From contig NZ_KQ130482.1 of the NCBI RefSeq assembly GCF_001050375.1, forward strand, positions 140,954 to 204,953: a DNA stretch of 64,000 bases, in the 5' to 3' direction. The notes beneath the pieces are model-generated. The model was given only the letters and a program-made list of their open reading frames with translations, searched no databases and was not told the DNA's origin. Position numbers and translations under genes: made by a program. The stretch is from Catenovulum maritimum. GTDB taxonomy: Bacteria > Pseudomonadota > Gammaproteobacteria > Enterobacterales > Alteromonadaceae. Of this stretch, positions 8,626 through 17,817 are shown piece by piece (the stretch's first letter is position 1; each line of letters opens with the position of its first letter).

Positions 8626-9435
8626 TTACGCATTTTTAGCCATTGCTTTTGCCTGACTAAGAATTTTCTCGAAAGTGGCTAAGTAAGGCTTAGCTTCTTT
8701 TATACGCTTGATCGCGCGGAAATCTCTTGATGCATCACTTAATTTATTGAGCTTTATATTAGCAATAAACCGCTCTTTTAAAACAGAAAGCTTAAACATT
8801 GGCTCGGTTATTTTAGAGTGAAATTTAATCGTATTGAGGTGCGATAATTGTTGCTCAATATTACCTGTTTTTTGCGCATAAGAAGCCGATAAATTATGAT
8901 AAAAGTTTTGCTCGGTTAAATTATAAAGATGGTTAATATCAATGTCAGCTAACATTGCTTTTGCTTCATCTAACTCATTATTTTCTAGTCGCTTGTTTAT
9001 TTTTAGAAAGCGTTTTTTTAGATTTAAATCGAGTATTTTTTTACCTTCGAATAAAAACGTTAATTCAACCGTCATTTTTTTAGACTTAACCGTGACACCA
9101 TTTTTGAGCGCCGGCTTATATTTCCATTCACGAAGTGCCAATTCAGCTTCAGTTTTGAATTCTTCAACCCCAAAAAATTTCAACGGTTTTATGTCCACCA
9201 CATTACCTTGTTCATTAACAAAAAAGCTCAAGCGAACCCAACCTTCTTGTTTTTTACGAAGCGCAGATGAAGGATATTTAGGCTCTATTCGTTCAATGGG
9301 TTTAGGGTGAATATAATCATCTTGCGATAAAGGTTTAGCCTGTGCATTAGTCATCAGCAAAGCAGAAAAAGTTAAATAAAGCGCCAAAGTTAAAAGTTGT
9401 GCTATGTGTGTAGCTACTCTTTTTGTGAAAAGCAT
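8626..9435 (-). CDS. Secreted protein with TonB C-terminal domain
   Basis: 269 residues. A cleavable-looking signal peptide ends in TNAQA (about residue 33). A TonB C-terminal domain covers about 40-130 (RIEPKYPSSALRKKQEGWVRLSFFVNEQGNVVDI, then the ALREWKYKPA motif). The C-terminal ~130 residues are helical and TPR-like. It lacks the proline-rich spacer and ExbD-binding anchor helix of true TonB, so it is unlikely to energise receptors by itself. Such proteins are frequent in Alteromonadales with unknown function. It lies inside the sulfatase/lyase locus, but no TonB-dependent receptor gene is present in the window. Confidence 0.8.
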   Translation of the reverse strand: MLFTKRVATHIAQLLTLALYLTFSALLMTNAQAKPLSQDDYIHPKPIERIEPKYPSSALRKKQEGWVRLSFFVNEQGNVVDIKPLKFFGVEEFKTEAELALREWKYKPALKNGVTVKSKKMTVELTFLFEGKKILDLNLKKRFLKINKRLENNELDEAKAMLADIDINHLYNLTEQNFYHNLSASYAQKTGNIEQQLSHLNTIKFHSKITEPMFKLSVLKERFIANIKLNKLSDASRDFRAIKRIKEAKPYLATFEKILSQAKAMAKNA

Positions 9436-9588
9436 TAAAGTGATTCCTTATCATTATTTTTATTCAAAAAAAAAAGCAGTGTGACAGGCATTGCTAATAT
9501 ATTTAAATTACAATGGCTTAACGGTTTGTGTGTATTTCGTGTTCGATGTTTATGTGTCAAGATTCTAATAAATCAGCTGATTAAACGT

Positions 9589-9615
9589 AAAAGAGCATCA
9601 CTAGGATGCTCTTTT
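9589..9615 (-). terminator. Terminator of the PL24-like lyase gene
   Basis: Perfect 11-base inverted repeat AAAAGAGCATC / GATGCTCTTTT with loop ACTAG, 21 bases beyond the lyase stop. On the minus strand it ends in TTTT, so it reads as an intrinsic terminator. Confidence 0.85.
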
Positions 9616-9636
9616 GTTTACAAGTGCTATAAATTG

Positions 9637-12600
9637 CTAGCGATATCGTCTACCCAATGCCACTAATGTTAAGAACAGCATAACAAGAGGTGATGTACTA
9701 CCACCAGATGACTCATTACCCGCAGAGTCATTTGAATCTGGTGGTGTGGTTTCTGCTGGCTTAGCTTCAACAGTAAGTGTCGCTGTTGTTTGTGCTGTGG
9801 CGTCACCGCTGTCAGTTACGACTGCTTTTACCGTATAAGTACCGGCAGATAATGTGCTTAAACCTGAGCTTGCTTGTGTCCATTGATATGGCGCTGCAGT
9901 ATCTTCTGACACCAATACGTTATTAATATACAAGGCAACGTGCTTAATATTACGTGTTGTCATAGATGTTGCTGCATCTACTGAGAATGCAAGTGAGCTA
10001 TAGCCTTCCGTTACAGTTTGTGTACCTTTGGTAAAGCTTATGGTTGGGGCTATCAATGTTTCTTGCACTGTTAATTGGGCACTGGTTTGCGCTGTCATGT
10101 CACCACTGTCAGTTGCGACTGCTTTTATAGTATAAGTGCCGACAGATAATGCGCTTAAGGCCGAGCTTGCTTGCGTCCATTCATAAGGTGCTGCAGTGTC
10201 TTCAGATATCAATACGTCATTAATATATAGAGCAACGTGCTTAATATTGCGCGATGCCATTGATGTTGCTGCATTTACTGAAAATGTAAGTGAAGTATAA
10301 CCCTCAGTTACGGTTTGTGTACCTTGGGTAAAGCTAACGCTTGGAGCTACCAGTTTTTCTTGCACAATTAACTGGGCGCTTGCTTCGGCTGTTACACCTT
10401 CACTGTCAGTTGCAATTGCTTTTAACGTGTGTGTACCTACTGGGAAGCCTAGCAACTCAGCTTTTAATGTTTCGTTATGACCCCAATCGTATGGCGCGAC
10501 TGATTCTTGACGAATCAAGGTGTTGTTTACAAATAATTCAACTTTAGCGATGCTGCGATCATCTACTGGTGAGTCGGCCGCAACATTTAGTTTCAAGCTG
10601 GTGTAGCCTTCTTCAACTGTTACGTCACCTTCTGGGAAGCTAACTGATGGGGTTGGATCAATTACTGTTAGTTTAATTGAGGTTTCAGCTGTATCCCCTT
10701 GGCTATCAGTCACTTTCGCTTTTAATGTGTATTCACCCACATCTAAGCTAGATAATTGTGTACTGGCTTGTGTCCACTCGTATGGTGAACTTGCATCGTT
10801 AGAAACCAGCTGGTCATCCAAATACAAATCAACACCTGTAATTGTGCGAGTCACATCTGGTGTAGCCGCATTGACAGTTATGCTCAGACTGTTGTAATTT
10901 TTTAACAAGGTAAGCTCTGATTCAGTAAATGAAATCGTAGGCGTTGGCTCTACTACTATTAATGTCATTAGGGCTTCTGCAGTATCCCCAGCGCTATCGG
11001 TTGCAATTGCTTTTAGCGCATAGCTGCCAACGGCTAAACTTTGTAATTGAGTATCCGCTTCTGACCACTTAAATGTTGGCCCGTTTAAGGTTGAAACCAA
11101 CTGGTTATCAATGTAAAGCGCAACATTGTTAACAGAGACGGAAGAATCAGTTGAGGATGCTGTCGTTGTAATGTTTAAACTTGAGTAGTCTTTAACCACA
11201 GTGAGCGCACTTTGCTCAAATACAACCGATGTAGTAGACAAACCCAAATCGATAACTTGTAGGTGCAATGGTCTTGCTGCACCCGAAGCGGCTTCCATTA
11301 AGTAATAATAAACTTTGCCACCTTTAGCATGTGAAACGCCGTGCTGGAAGTTAGTTGTGGTTGTGATGTCGGTATAAATTCGACTAAATTGCGTAGTACC
11401 ACCTTTCGCAACTTCAATATAAGGCTTTTTATTTTCTAAACCTATGATGTAAACATCATCACCAATAGCATTAATTTCAGAAGCGCCAGTAATACCTGGT
11501 GCATGAATAAAGTCAGTTGCGCCAGCTGGTTTGTATAGATGACCATAAACTGTCTTGTTATTCTCATTATCTTTAACTCGATGGATTATATGAATGTCCC
11601 CCTTATCTGTTACAGTCCAGTCAAAGTTACCCACTATATGTACTTTGTTTGCTTGGGTTGTGTCTACTAAGTCACCAGGCTCATAAATTTTAATTTCGTC
11701 GGCATCAACTAACGGCCAAGTAATTTGTTTGCCTGTGTGGTCGCGCCAAATGTTGTTTGCTGGATCGTCTAAGTAAGCATAATAAATACCGTTTTGGTAA
11801 ATGAATTTGTCGTTGTTATTGCTACTACGTCTTTGGAAACCGACACGCAACTTACCATTTACGTACTTCATTTCACCATAAAGACCCCAGTTATAATCTT
11901 GGCCATGACTTTTTTGGTTTCTGTGATTAAACGCTTCGAACAGGCTCCATTTCTGTGCATCTGCATCATAGCTATTATAATAATAAGCACCGTTATTATT
12001 TCCGCCCCAGCGCATAAAGTGCAGTAGTTCACCTTCTTGGGTTTCAAAAAATTTAGGATAAGTTAATGCAGAAAAATTACGTTTATCGGCTAAATCTCCA
12101 CTCATGGTTAGGTGTTTGTAATCGTCCGGTCCTGTGCTAACTGAACTGGTGTCTTTGACAAATTGCTTTTCTAGGGTGAAATCATCATCAGCAACTTCGG
12201 CGGCGCCGGGCAAACTGTAGCTGTAGCGGAAAAAGTCGTCTTTGAATCTGTCGTCGTCAAATTTTGCATTTGGAATGCTGTTGTCGTCATAGGCGTGTAA
12301 ATCATACACCATATGTATGGTGCCATTTTTCGGGCTAATGGCTAAGCCTATGGTGTTGTGCGATTCACCAATCCACCAATTGCCCTGAAAACCATTGTGT
12401 TGATGTGGGAATTCTATTGTTTTTACTATACCTGTATTAGTGTCTAAACGAGACAACATTACGTGGCGGTCATCTTTACCGCCTCGGTACCATGTCATAA
12501 ATACATATTGTTTATATACTTTTATTGAATCACCGTGTGCTGAAATATTGCCACCAAATTTGAAATGGTATTTTGTATCATCTTTAAGCTCCTGGGTACT

Positions 12601-12783
12601 GAGCTTTGGGCTGGCAGTATCAATATCAGAACCATCAAAGTGCAAAGCATTGTCGGCTATTTTTGTCGAGGATTCTAACGTGACGCTTGCATTTGCAGTT
12701 GTCGCGGCTAATAAAATTAAGCCAGCGCTGCAGCTGGTTAAAATTTTATTGAGTCGTGAAAGAGCGGTGATTTGTATAAACAT
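9637..12783 (-). CDS. PL24-like ulvan lyase with five Ig-like repeats and GlyGly-CTERM tail
   Basis: 1048 residues. Signal peptide to about residue 32 (ATTANA), BNR-4 beta-propeller at about 45-515, five Ig-like domains of about 95 residues (519-612, 616-707, 712-807, 813-906, 913-1005), a Pro/Ser/Gly linker, and a C-terminal tail of GG, hydrophobic helix and GRRYR (1026-1048). That tail is a GlyGly-CTERM sorting signal. In the propeller, His142 (GESHNTIG) and His163 (YDLHAYDD) are 21 apart, and Tyr242 (LTYPKF) and Arg258 (HFMRWGG) are 16 apart. This is the spacing I recall for the PL24 ulvan lyase active site. It should cleave ulvan by beta-elimination outside the cell. Transcribed divergently from the PL25-like gene. 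Another BNR-4 lyase specificity is possible. Confidence 0.82.
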   Translation of the reverse strand: MFIQITALSRLNKILTSCSAGLILLAATTANASVTLESSTKIADNALHFDGSDIDTASPKLSTQELKDDTKYHFKFGGNISAHGDSIKVYKQYVFMTWYRGGKDDRHVMLSRLDTNTGIVKTIEFPHQHNGFQGNWWIGESHNTIGLAISPKNGTIHMVYDLHAYDDNSIPNAKFDDDRFKDDFFRYSYSLPGAAEVADDDFTLEKQFVKDTSSVSTGPDDYKHLTMSGDLADKRNFSALTYPKFFETQEGELLHFMRWGGNNNGAYYYNSYDADAQKWSLFEAFNHRNQKSHGQDYNWGLYGEMKYVNGKLRVGFQRRSSNNNDKFIYQNGIYYAYLDDPANNIWRDHTGKQITWPLVDADEIKIYEPGDLVDTTQANKVHIVGNFDWTVTDKGDIHIIHRVKDNENNKTVYGHLYKPAGATDFIHAPGITGASEINAIGDDVYIIGLENKKPYIEVAKGGTTQFSRIYTDITTTTNFQHGVSHAKGGKVYYYLMEAASGAARPLHLQVIDLGLSTTSVVFEQSALTVVKDYSSLNITTTASSTDSSVSVNNVALYIDNQLVSTLNGPTFKWSEADTQLQSLAVGSYALKAIATDSAGDTAEALMTLIVVEPTPTISFTESELTLLKNYNSLSITVNAATPDVTRTITGVDLYLDDQLVSNDASSPYEWTQASTQLSSLDVGEYTLKAKVTDSQGDTAETSIKLTVIDPTPSVSFPEGDVTVEEGYTSLKLNVAADSPVDDRSIAKVELFVNNTLIRQESVAPYDWGHNETLKAELLGFPVGTHTLKAIATDSEGVTAEASAQLIVQEKLVAPSVSFTQGTQTVTEGYTSLTFSVNAATSMASRNIKHVALYINDVLISEDTAAPYEWTQASSALSALSVGTYTIKAVATDSGDMTAQTSAQLTVQETLIAPTISFTKGTQTVTEGYSSLAFSVDAATSMTTRNIKHVALYINNVLVSEDTAAPYQWTQASSGLSTLSAGTYTVKAVVTDSGDATAQTTATLTVEAKPAETTPPDSNDSAGNESSGGSTSPLVMLFLTLVALGRRYR
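9766..10341 (-). repeat. Two near-identical Ig-domain coding repeats
   Basis: Codons for residues 815-907 (10063-10341) and 914-1006 (9766-10044) are tandem copies. Both contain TQTVTEGY, [15 protein letters not shown], SEDTAAPY and WTQASS, with few differences. The first three Ig repeats of the protein are much more diverged, so this pair looks like a recent in-gene duplication. Confidence 0.8.
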
Positions 12784-13102
12784 TTTTCAGTTACCTTAAC
12801 TTTCTTAGTCGTGTATTAACTTAATTTCATCATTATTGTATCATTTGTTTACATTGTTAATCAAATGCGGTCATAAGTATTTAAATTTAGTCTAATTAAT
12901 TCACTGGTATTAGGTTAATTTAAGCTTTATAAAAAGCTTGCTAGGTGACTGCTTAATATGAAATCAGCTGTAATTTTTCCAAACTAGAACAACTTAGTTG
13001 AACAATTAAAATTGATTGTTTTTGTTCTTTTATGGTAATTAATGAAATAAATGGACTAAAATTCAGGTGGAACTGTACTAGGTTGCTCCCATAGGTATTT
13101 AT
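12784..13102. promoter_or_regulatory. Divergent promoter region of the two lyase genes
   Basis: 319 bases between the starts of the PL24-like gene (minus) and the PL25-like gene (plus). No ORF. AT-rich with short dyads, the clearest being CAATT-AA-AATTG at 13003-13014 inside a larger ACAAT...ATTGT repeat. A shared regulator acting here would control both lyases at once; no consensus promoter could be assigned. Confidence 0.5.
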
Positions 13103-14818
13103 ATGAAATGTTTAAAACAAAAATCAGTTAGTAAATTTTCCACTCTTAAAGCTGGATTGATGTCCGCACTAATGGTGACATCAAGTGTGTTGCTTAGTGC
13201 TTGCTCGTCTTCACAGTCTGAGTCGTCAACTTCAGCGCAATCAACTTCAACCCAAAGCTTTATGGCGCAACGTAGTGCCTTAATTGCCAAGTATTCAGCT
13301 GAAGATAAAGTTTTTGCAGCTTTACAAGCTCAGGTTAAGCCTGGTGACTCAGAAAGTGCAGAATATTGGCGCTGGCGTATCGATCAGTATTTATATGGTC
13401 AGTACCCTGAATATCAGCCTATTTACAATGCATACAAAAAAGGCAAAGGGTTTCACGACATTTATGAAATGCCGCCCGAGCAATTGGGGCCGAAAAAACC
13501 AATAGCGGAAAAATTACCCGATCTACCAGCTGGTTATTTTTCTGATAACTTAGAAGGCAACCCTCATGCAGGTTGGCATGATGTTGTCGGTGATAAGCTT
13601 TATATTACTTATCAAGGCGAGTTAACTGACCCATATATTGCAAGTTATGACTTAGTCACTCATGAGTGGCAAGGGCCTTATAAAGCGGCTGAAAGTACGT
13701 TATCAAAAGGCGATAGAAAAATTGATAGTCATGGTCGCCCAATCATTGAAATAGACAGTAAAGGCCATTTACATCTGATTTACGGTGGCCATGGGGGAGA
13801 GCGGGAAGATGGTTTAAATCCTATGTCGATCGACACGCCACATGCGGGTGGCAGAATGCTGCATGTGATGTCGGAAAAGCCGTATGACATTAGCAAGTTT
13901 GTTTATGTAGATGATATTACGCCGTTTGCTTCATATACAGCCAGTGAAAAAATGGCGAACGGTGATATTTACTTATTTACCCGTGCAGGTACGCATAAGT
14001 CTCCTTGGGTTTATTACAAAATGCCAGCAGGGCAGAGCCGATTTGAAAAACCCGTTATTTTCACTTGGCCAACCGCACAAAAAGATAATCCTATAAATGT
14101 AGATACCTTCTATATTAAACCTTTGCGTGTTTCGGATACTGAAATTGCCATTAGCTCTTTGTGGCATGAATGTAACTTCCTTGAATATCACGATAAAACC
14201 ACTTATTCGCGAGTAAATGTTTATTACATGAAGTTAGATACAACCACAGGTAATATGTACAACGCTCAAGGTGAAAAGTTACCTTTGCCAATTACATTAG
14301 AGATAGCTGATCAAAAAACGCTTGCGTTTGACTCAACTCAAAGAGAAGAAACACCATTTGGAACCGATCCGTTAATTTTAGAAGATGGTCGTCCCGCCGT
14401 CGCATACCAAGCACGAACTAAAGATTATCGTGAGATGCGTATGGTGTCCTACAACAATGGTCAGTGGGTACATAGCCAACCTATGCCTGGCACAACTAAA
14501 AGAAGTTTACGCGATCTAAATAATAATCAAATTGAACAAATTATTAGCCTTGAAGCTTTGGGTAGTGCGCAAGCGCAAACTAATGCAGTTGTCGTCTATA
14601 GAAATAGTAAAGGAATGACTGTATTTGCCACAGCAAGCAGCCAAAATGGTCGCGATTGGCAAGTTGAAAAAGAACAATTTAGCTTAAGTAAATCACGCAT
14701 TATGTTGGAGGCAGTTAAAAATTCAGCAGGCGATACGGTTGCCGTTATTTTAAGTATTAGACGCGGTGACGCTCAGCGCTTGTATTTATGGCAGGATGGC
14801 GCTCTTCGAGGTATATAG
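13103..14818 (+). CDS. PL25-like ulvan lyase, lipoprotein
   Basis: 571 residues. Signal with lipobox LLSAC (Cys34), then a Ser/Thr-rich linker, a short helical segment (about 52-110) and a BNR-4 beta-propeller (about 140-570). His210 (IDSHGRP) and His230 (YGGHGGE) are 20 apart, and Tyr278 (FASYTAS) and Arg294 (LFTRAG) are 16 apart. This matches the His/His/Tyr/Arg layout I recall for the PL25 ulvan lyase. It should cut ulvan or its oligosaccharides at the cell surface or in the periplasm, leaving unsaturated uronyl ends for the GH88 encoded 69 bases downstream. Only the family-level lyase call is firm; the substrate is inferred from context. Confidence 0.8.
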   Translation: MKCLKQKSVSKFSTLKAGLMSALMVTSSVLLSACSSSQSESSTSAQSTSTQSFMAQRSALIAKYSAEDKVFAALQAQVKPGDSESAEYWRWRIDQYLYGQYPEYQPIYNAYKKGKGFHDIYEMPPEQLGPKKPIAEKLPDLPAGYFSDNLEGNPHAGWHDVVGDKLYITYQGELTDPYIASYDLVTHEWQGPYKAAESTLSKGDRKIDSHGRPIIEIDSKGHLHLIYGGHGGEREDGLNPMSIDTPHAGGRMLHVMSEKPYDISKFVYVDDITPFASYTASEKMANGDIYLFTRAGTHKSPWVYYKMPAGQSRFEKPVIFTWPTAQKDNPINVDTFYIKPLRVSDTEIAISSLWHECNFLEYHDKTTYSRVNVYYMKLDTTTGNMYNAQGEKLPLPITLEIADQKTLAFDSTQREETPFGTDPLILEDGRPAVAYQARTKDYREMRMVSYNNGQWVHSQPMPGTTKRSLRDLNNNQIEQIISLEALGSAQAQTNAVVVYRNSKGMTVFATASSQNGRDWQVEKEQFSLSKSRIMLEAVKNSAGDTVAVILSIRRGDAQRLYLWQDGALRGI

Positions 14819-14887
14819 TTTTGAGTAATATATTTATCCTGAGTCCAGGTTACTTAGAGTTAATTCAATTAAAAGGTATGATTTGTG

Positions 14888-16141
14888 ATGATTAATAACA
14901 AGCAACTTCTTATTAGCATTGTTTGCGTTTTATCTGCGTGCAGTGCAACAGATAAAAAATTAACCGCGCCCGCTACAAATGACAAAGTACAAAGCACGGT
15001 AACATACTCAAAAAAAATTGATTGGCCAGTAGATAATGTTGCCTTTTGTAATGCGGCTTTAGACGAAGCAACAATGCAATACGATGGTTTTAGAAAAACT
15101 TATACGGATCCAAGCAAAGTACCAAGATCATTTAGCAATGGAGTTACAAGGTTTGATCCTATGTTGGGATGGACAACTGGATTTGTTGCTGGAAGCTTTT
15201 GGAATTTGTATGAACATAATAAAAACCAAACATGGCTAGATACTGCGACAGAATGGACTAAGGCGCTCGAGAAAAATCAGTACAATCGTAAAACTCATGA
15301 CATTGGTTTTATTATTTATGATAGTTTTGGTAATGGTTTGCGCTTGACTAACAACAAGGCGTATGAAGATGTTATCGTGAGCGCTGCCAAAACTTTAATG
15401 GAGCGATTTAACCCTCAAATAGGTGTTACTTATTCTTGGAGTTGGGGTACGTGGGAATTTCCAGTCATCATAGATAACATGATGAACTTAGAGTTGTTAT
15501 ATCGTGCATCTGAAATCACTGGTGACTCAGTTTATAGAGATGCTGCTATTAGTCATGCAACTATCACTATGGAACATCACTTCCGAGACGACTACAGCTC
15601 ATTTCATTTAGTTAATTATGATCGAGAAACGGGGAAGCCAAACTGGAAACAAACTTTCCAAGGTATCGCTGACGATTCTTCTTGGTCACGTGGTCAAGGT
15701 TGGGGGTTATATGGTTATACTATGAGTTATCGTTTCACTAAGGAAGATAAATTCTTAGAGCATGCTCGTGGTATTGCAAACTACATTTTAACTCATCCCA
15801 ATATGCCAGAAGACTTGGTACCTTACTTTGATTATGATGCGCCAAAATATCCTGAAGTGACTCTATACCGTGATTCGTCAGCTGCATCTTTGGTTGCCAG
15901 TGCCTTGTTAGAGCTGTCGACTTTTGTTGAAGAGGCTGAATCTAAGCGTTATTACGATGCTGCGATTAAAATGTTACGGTCATTATCTTCACCAGCTTAC
16001 CTAGCAGATAAAGGACAAAATGGACATTTCTTGCTAAAACAAGCGACAGGTAATTATCCGGCAAATGATGAACTTAACTCACCATTGAATTACGGCGATT
16101 ACTACTATCTACAAGCCTTAAATCGCTGTAAAGCGCTTTAA
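14888..16141 (+). CDS. GH88-family unsaturated glucuronyl hydrolase, lipoprotein
   Basis: 417 residues from the ATG at 14888 (a GTG lies one codon earlier). Lipobox LSAC (Cys18). An (alpha/alpha)6-barrel of the GH88 type is indicated by GWTTGFVAGSFW, KTHDIGFIIYDSFGNGLRLT (candidate catalytic Asp138), FPVIIDNMMNLELLY (Asp196), DDSSWSRGQGWGLYGY and YRDSSAASLVASALLEL. The two aspartates correspond to the pair known from unsaturated glucuronyl hydrolases. It removes the 4,5-unsaturated uronic acid left by the lyases. It is probably co-transcribed with the PL25-like gene. GH105 is the main alternative family, but the motifs favour GH88. Confidence 0.9.
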   Translation: MINNKQLLISIVCVLSACSATDKKLTAPATNDKVQSTVTYSKKIDWPVDNVAFCNAALDEATMQYDGFRKTYTDPSKVPRSFSNGVTRFDPMLGWTTGFVAGSFWNLYEHNKNQTWLDTATEWTKALEKNQYNRKTHDIGFIIYDSFGNGLRLTNNKAYEDVIVSAAKTLMERFNPQIGVTYSWSWGTWEFPVIIDNMMNLELLYRASEITGDSVYRDAAISHATITMEHHFRDDYSSFHLVNYDRETGKPNWKQTFQGIADDSSWSRGQGWGLYGYTMSYRFTKEDKFLEHARGIANYILTHPNMPEDLVPYFDYDAPKYPEVTLYRDSSAASLVASALLELSTFVEEAESKRYYDAAIKMLRSLSSPAYLADKGQNGHFLLKQATGNYPANDELNSPLNYGDYYYLQALNRCKAL

Positions 16142-16492
16142 GGGTGTGGCTCTTTACGTAATTTTTGAGTAATAGGCTATTTTATTCATTAACAAAGCAG
16201 AATGAACACAGGTTAGGCAGCGCAGTTTTGGTTCGTACTTAGTCCAAACTGTGCCATCTAGCAGTGCAATCCAATCATATTAACGGAGAAATCGGCCATT
16301 GCCTTTGGTAATGTTTTCTCCTTTTATAGCTTCTTTGTGTGACAGGCATTGTTAAATTAATATTTTTCAAAAGCTATATATAACAATTGGTTAGGTTGGT
16401 CTTATTGTGAGCGAGAAGCTTTGTTGCGCGTTCTTAATATAGGATTAGATGTTTAAAGCCTAATAACGCTTTTCCGGTTTTAGGCTTATTCC
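16142..16492. other. Intergenic region between convergent genes
   Basis: 351 bases after the GH88 gene and before the end of the minus-strand lipoprotein pair. No ORF recognised. It contains two imperfect stem-loops: one around 16218-16257 (GCGCAGTTTTGG opposite CCAAACTGTGCC), and AAGCCTAA / TTAGGCTT at 16456-16487, which may terminate the minus-strand lipoprotein transcript. Confidence 0.4.
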
Positions 16493-17044
16493 TTAGGTAT
16501 TTTTAAGTCGTGCCCAACACGTTTCCTCATTTGTTTTGCGATTAATCTCCGCGTCTGATTTTGATTCCCCTTGCAGTACATTCTGCTGGTGTTGAGCAAT
16601 GATTTTTGCCGCTTGATAGCTGGGTCTACTCAACATTTTAGCAGGGGTTGTCGGTTGAATTAGCGTAATAAAGGCTGTTGAGATAGGGGCGCTATCTTTT
16701 ACATAGGGTGCCTTTTCTTTAAGAGTAGAAATACCACACCAAACCGTGTTATTAATCTTTTTAATGGTAAAGCCTTTTGAACCATTTGCTTGAGCTAACT
16801 GCGCACTATGAAATAACAACATATTTTCAGCTCGTGTTTTACTACTCCCATTATCAAGTTTTACAGTTATTTTATAATAATGTTTGGCTTTTATAATTTC
16901 TTCTGTCACGCCAACTTTATAAAAGTTATTCATATAACCACGTTTATAAGGTAAAGAATCTACTACTTGGTAAGGTGCCGGCTGATAGGCGCAGCCAACA
17001 ATAAATAAGCCAATAAAAAAGCATAAAAGTTTAAAAAGCTTCAT
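16493..17044 (-). CDS. CC0125-like lipoprotein, copy 2
   Basis: 183 residues. Lipobox IVGCA (Cys18), then APYQVVDSLPYKRGYMNNFY and VGVTEE, resembling the CC0125/CC1285 family of small lipoproteins. It is a diverged paralogue of the gene 15 bases upstream (17060-17602). Both share the Y(K/H)(V/L)GVTEE motif, a central R-A-(E/K)-(N/D)-M...H-(S/A)-A-(Q/N)-L-A block and a W-C pair. Function unknown; probably envelope. The two form an operon. Confidence 0.7.
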   Translation of the reverse strand: MKLFKLLCFFIGLFIVGCAYQPAPYQVVDSLPYKRGYMNNFYKVGVTEEIIKAKHYYKITVKLDNGSSKTRAENMLLFHSAQLAQANGSKGFTIKKINNTVWCGISTLKEKAPYVKDSAPISTAFITLIQPTTPAKMLSRPSYQAAKIIAQHQQNVLQGESKSDAEINRKTNEETCWARLKNT

Positions 17045-17059
17045 TAGTCTGTCCCTGAA

Positions 17060-17602
17060 TTAATTGCCATCACAAGCATTAAGATAACGTTCTTGGTTTT
17101 TTATTAAGCTTGTTTCGTCAATTATGGCTTCGACTTTGGGTTGGGCTATATCTTTGACATTTTTTGCGACATAGATTTTTTGCTTTTTAACGGTTTCTTT
17201 TCCATCATTTATGAGAAGCACAAAACCTGAGTACTTTGGCCCTGCTTCCTGAGTTGACCTTTGCCCTGAATAACGAGTCTTAGTGCCATAGCACCATCTG
17301 CCAGTTTTTCTTTTTTCAATTGAAAACTTCTCAAAGTTTTTGCTCATCGCTAGATTAGCTGCATGTAAATAAAACATATCTTTTGCGCGTTCAGCGGAAC
17401 TTGTGCCTGTTAATTTCACAGCAACGTGATAAATACGATCATTAACTTTCTCTTCGGTGACGCCTAGGTGATAGGAGTTAAATGACTTTCCTTTTTTATA
17501 ATTAGTTGATGAATTAACTTCGTAAGGCGTTTGTGTGGTTTGACAGCCTGTTAATAAGACCGAGGCAAGCAAAGAAAGTGAGGCTATAAATTTATGCTTC
17601 AA
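17060..17602 (-). CDS. CC0125-like lipoprotein, copy 1
   Basis: 180 residues. Signal with lipobox LLTGC (Cys20), followed by TPYEVNSSTNYKKGKSFNSY and HLGVTEEKV of the CC0125/CC1285-like lipoproteins. Conserved RAKDMFYLHAANLA and RWCYGT blocks are shared with the downstream paralogue at 16493-17044. No catalytic motif is visible. Promoter presumably in the AT-rich 215-base gap shared with gph. Confidence 0.7.
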   Translation of the reverse strand: MKHKFIASLSLLASVLLTGCQTTQTPYEVNSSTNYKKGKSFNSYHLGVTEEKVNDRIYHVAVKLTGTSSAERAKDMFYLHAANLAMSKNFEKFSIEKRKTGRWCYGTKTRYSGQRSTQEAGPKYSGFVLLINDGKETVKKQKIYVAKNVKDIAQPKVEAIIDETSLIKNQERYLNACDGN

Positions 17603-17817
17603 TGTGTAGATCCTTTTACAAATAATAATTTATTGAGTTTATGTTTTTTGATTGTAAAGGGTTTTTTTTGGTTGTAAATGGTCTGTTTTGATTTTTAAAG
17701 ACTGAGTTTGGTTTTTGTTGTTTTTGCATATAAAGAATGCTGTTTTGATGATTCTTCTCGGTTAGGCTGTTAAAATCATTCACCAAATTAGGCTTTTAAT
17801 TTCTTTGAGACGTTTTG

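Noticed and set aside
8626-9435. Genuine TonB energy transducer
   Set aside because: It has a cleavable signal rather than an anchor helix, lacks the proline-rich spacer, and carries a C-terminal extension after the TonB-C domain.
9766-10341. Tandem repeats as a CRISPR or minisatellite
   Set aside because: The repeat unit is about 297 bases and in frame, coding Ig-like domains; there is no spacer structure.
9637-12783. Sialidase annotation for the BNR-repeat proteins
   Set aside because: No Asp-box series or sialidase Arg triad was seen; the His/His/Tyr/Arg spacing and the neighbouring GH88 fit polysaccharide lyases better.
12440-12799. Plus-strand ORF of 119 residues
   Set aside because: Lies antisense within the PL24-like lyase gene, which has clear domains and coding structure; no domain or ribosome site in the antisense frame.
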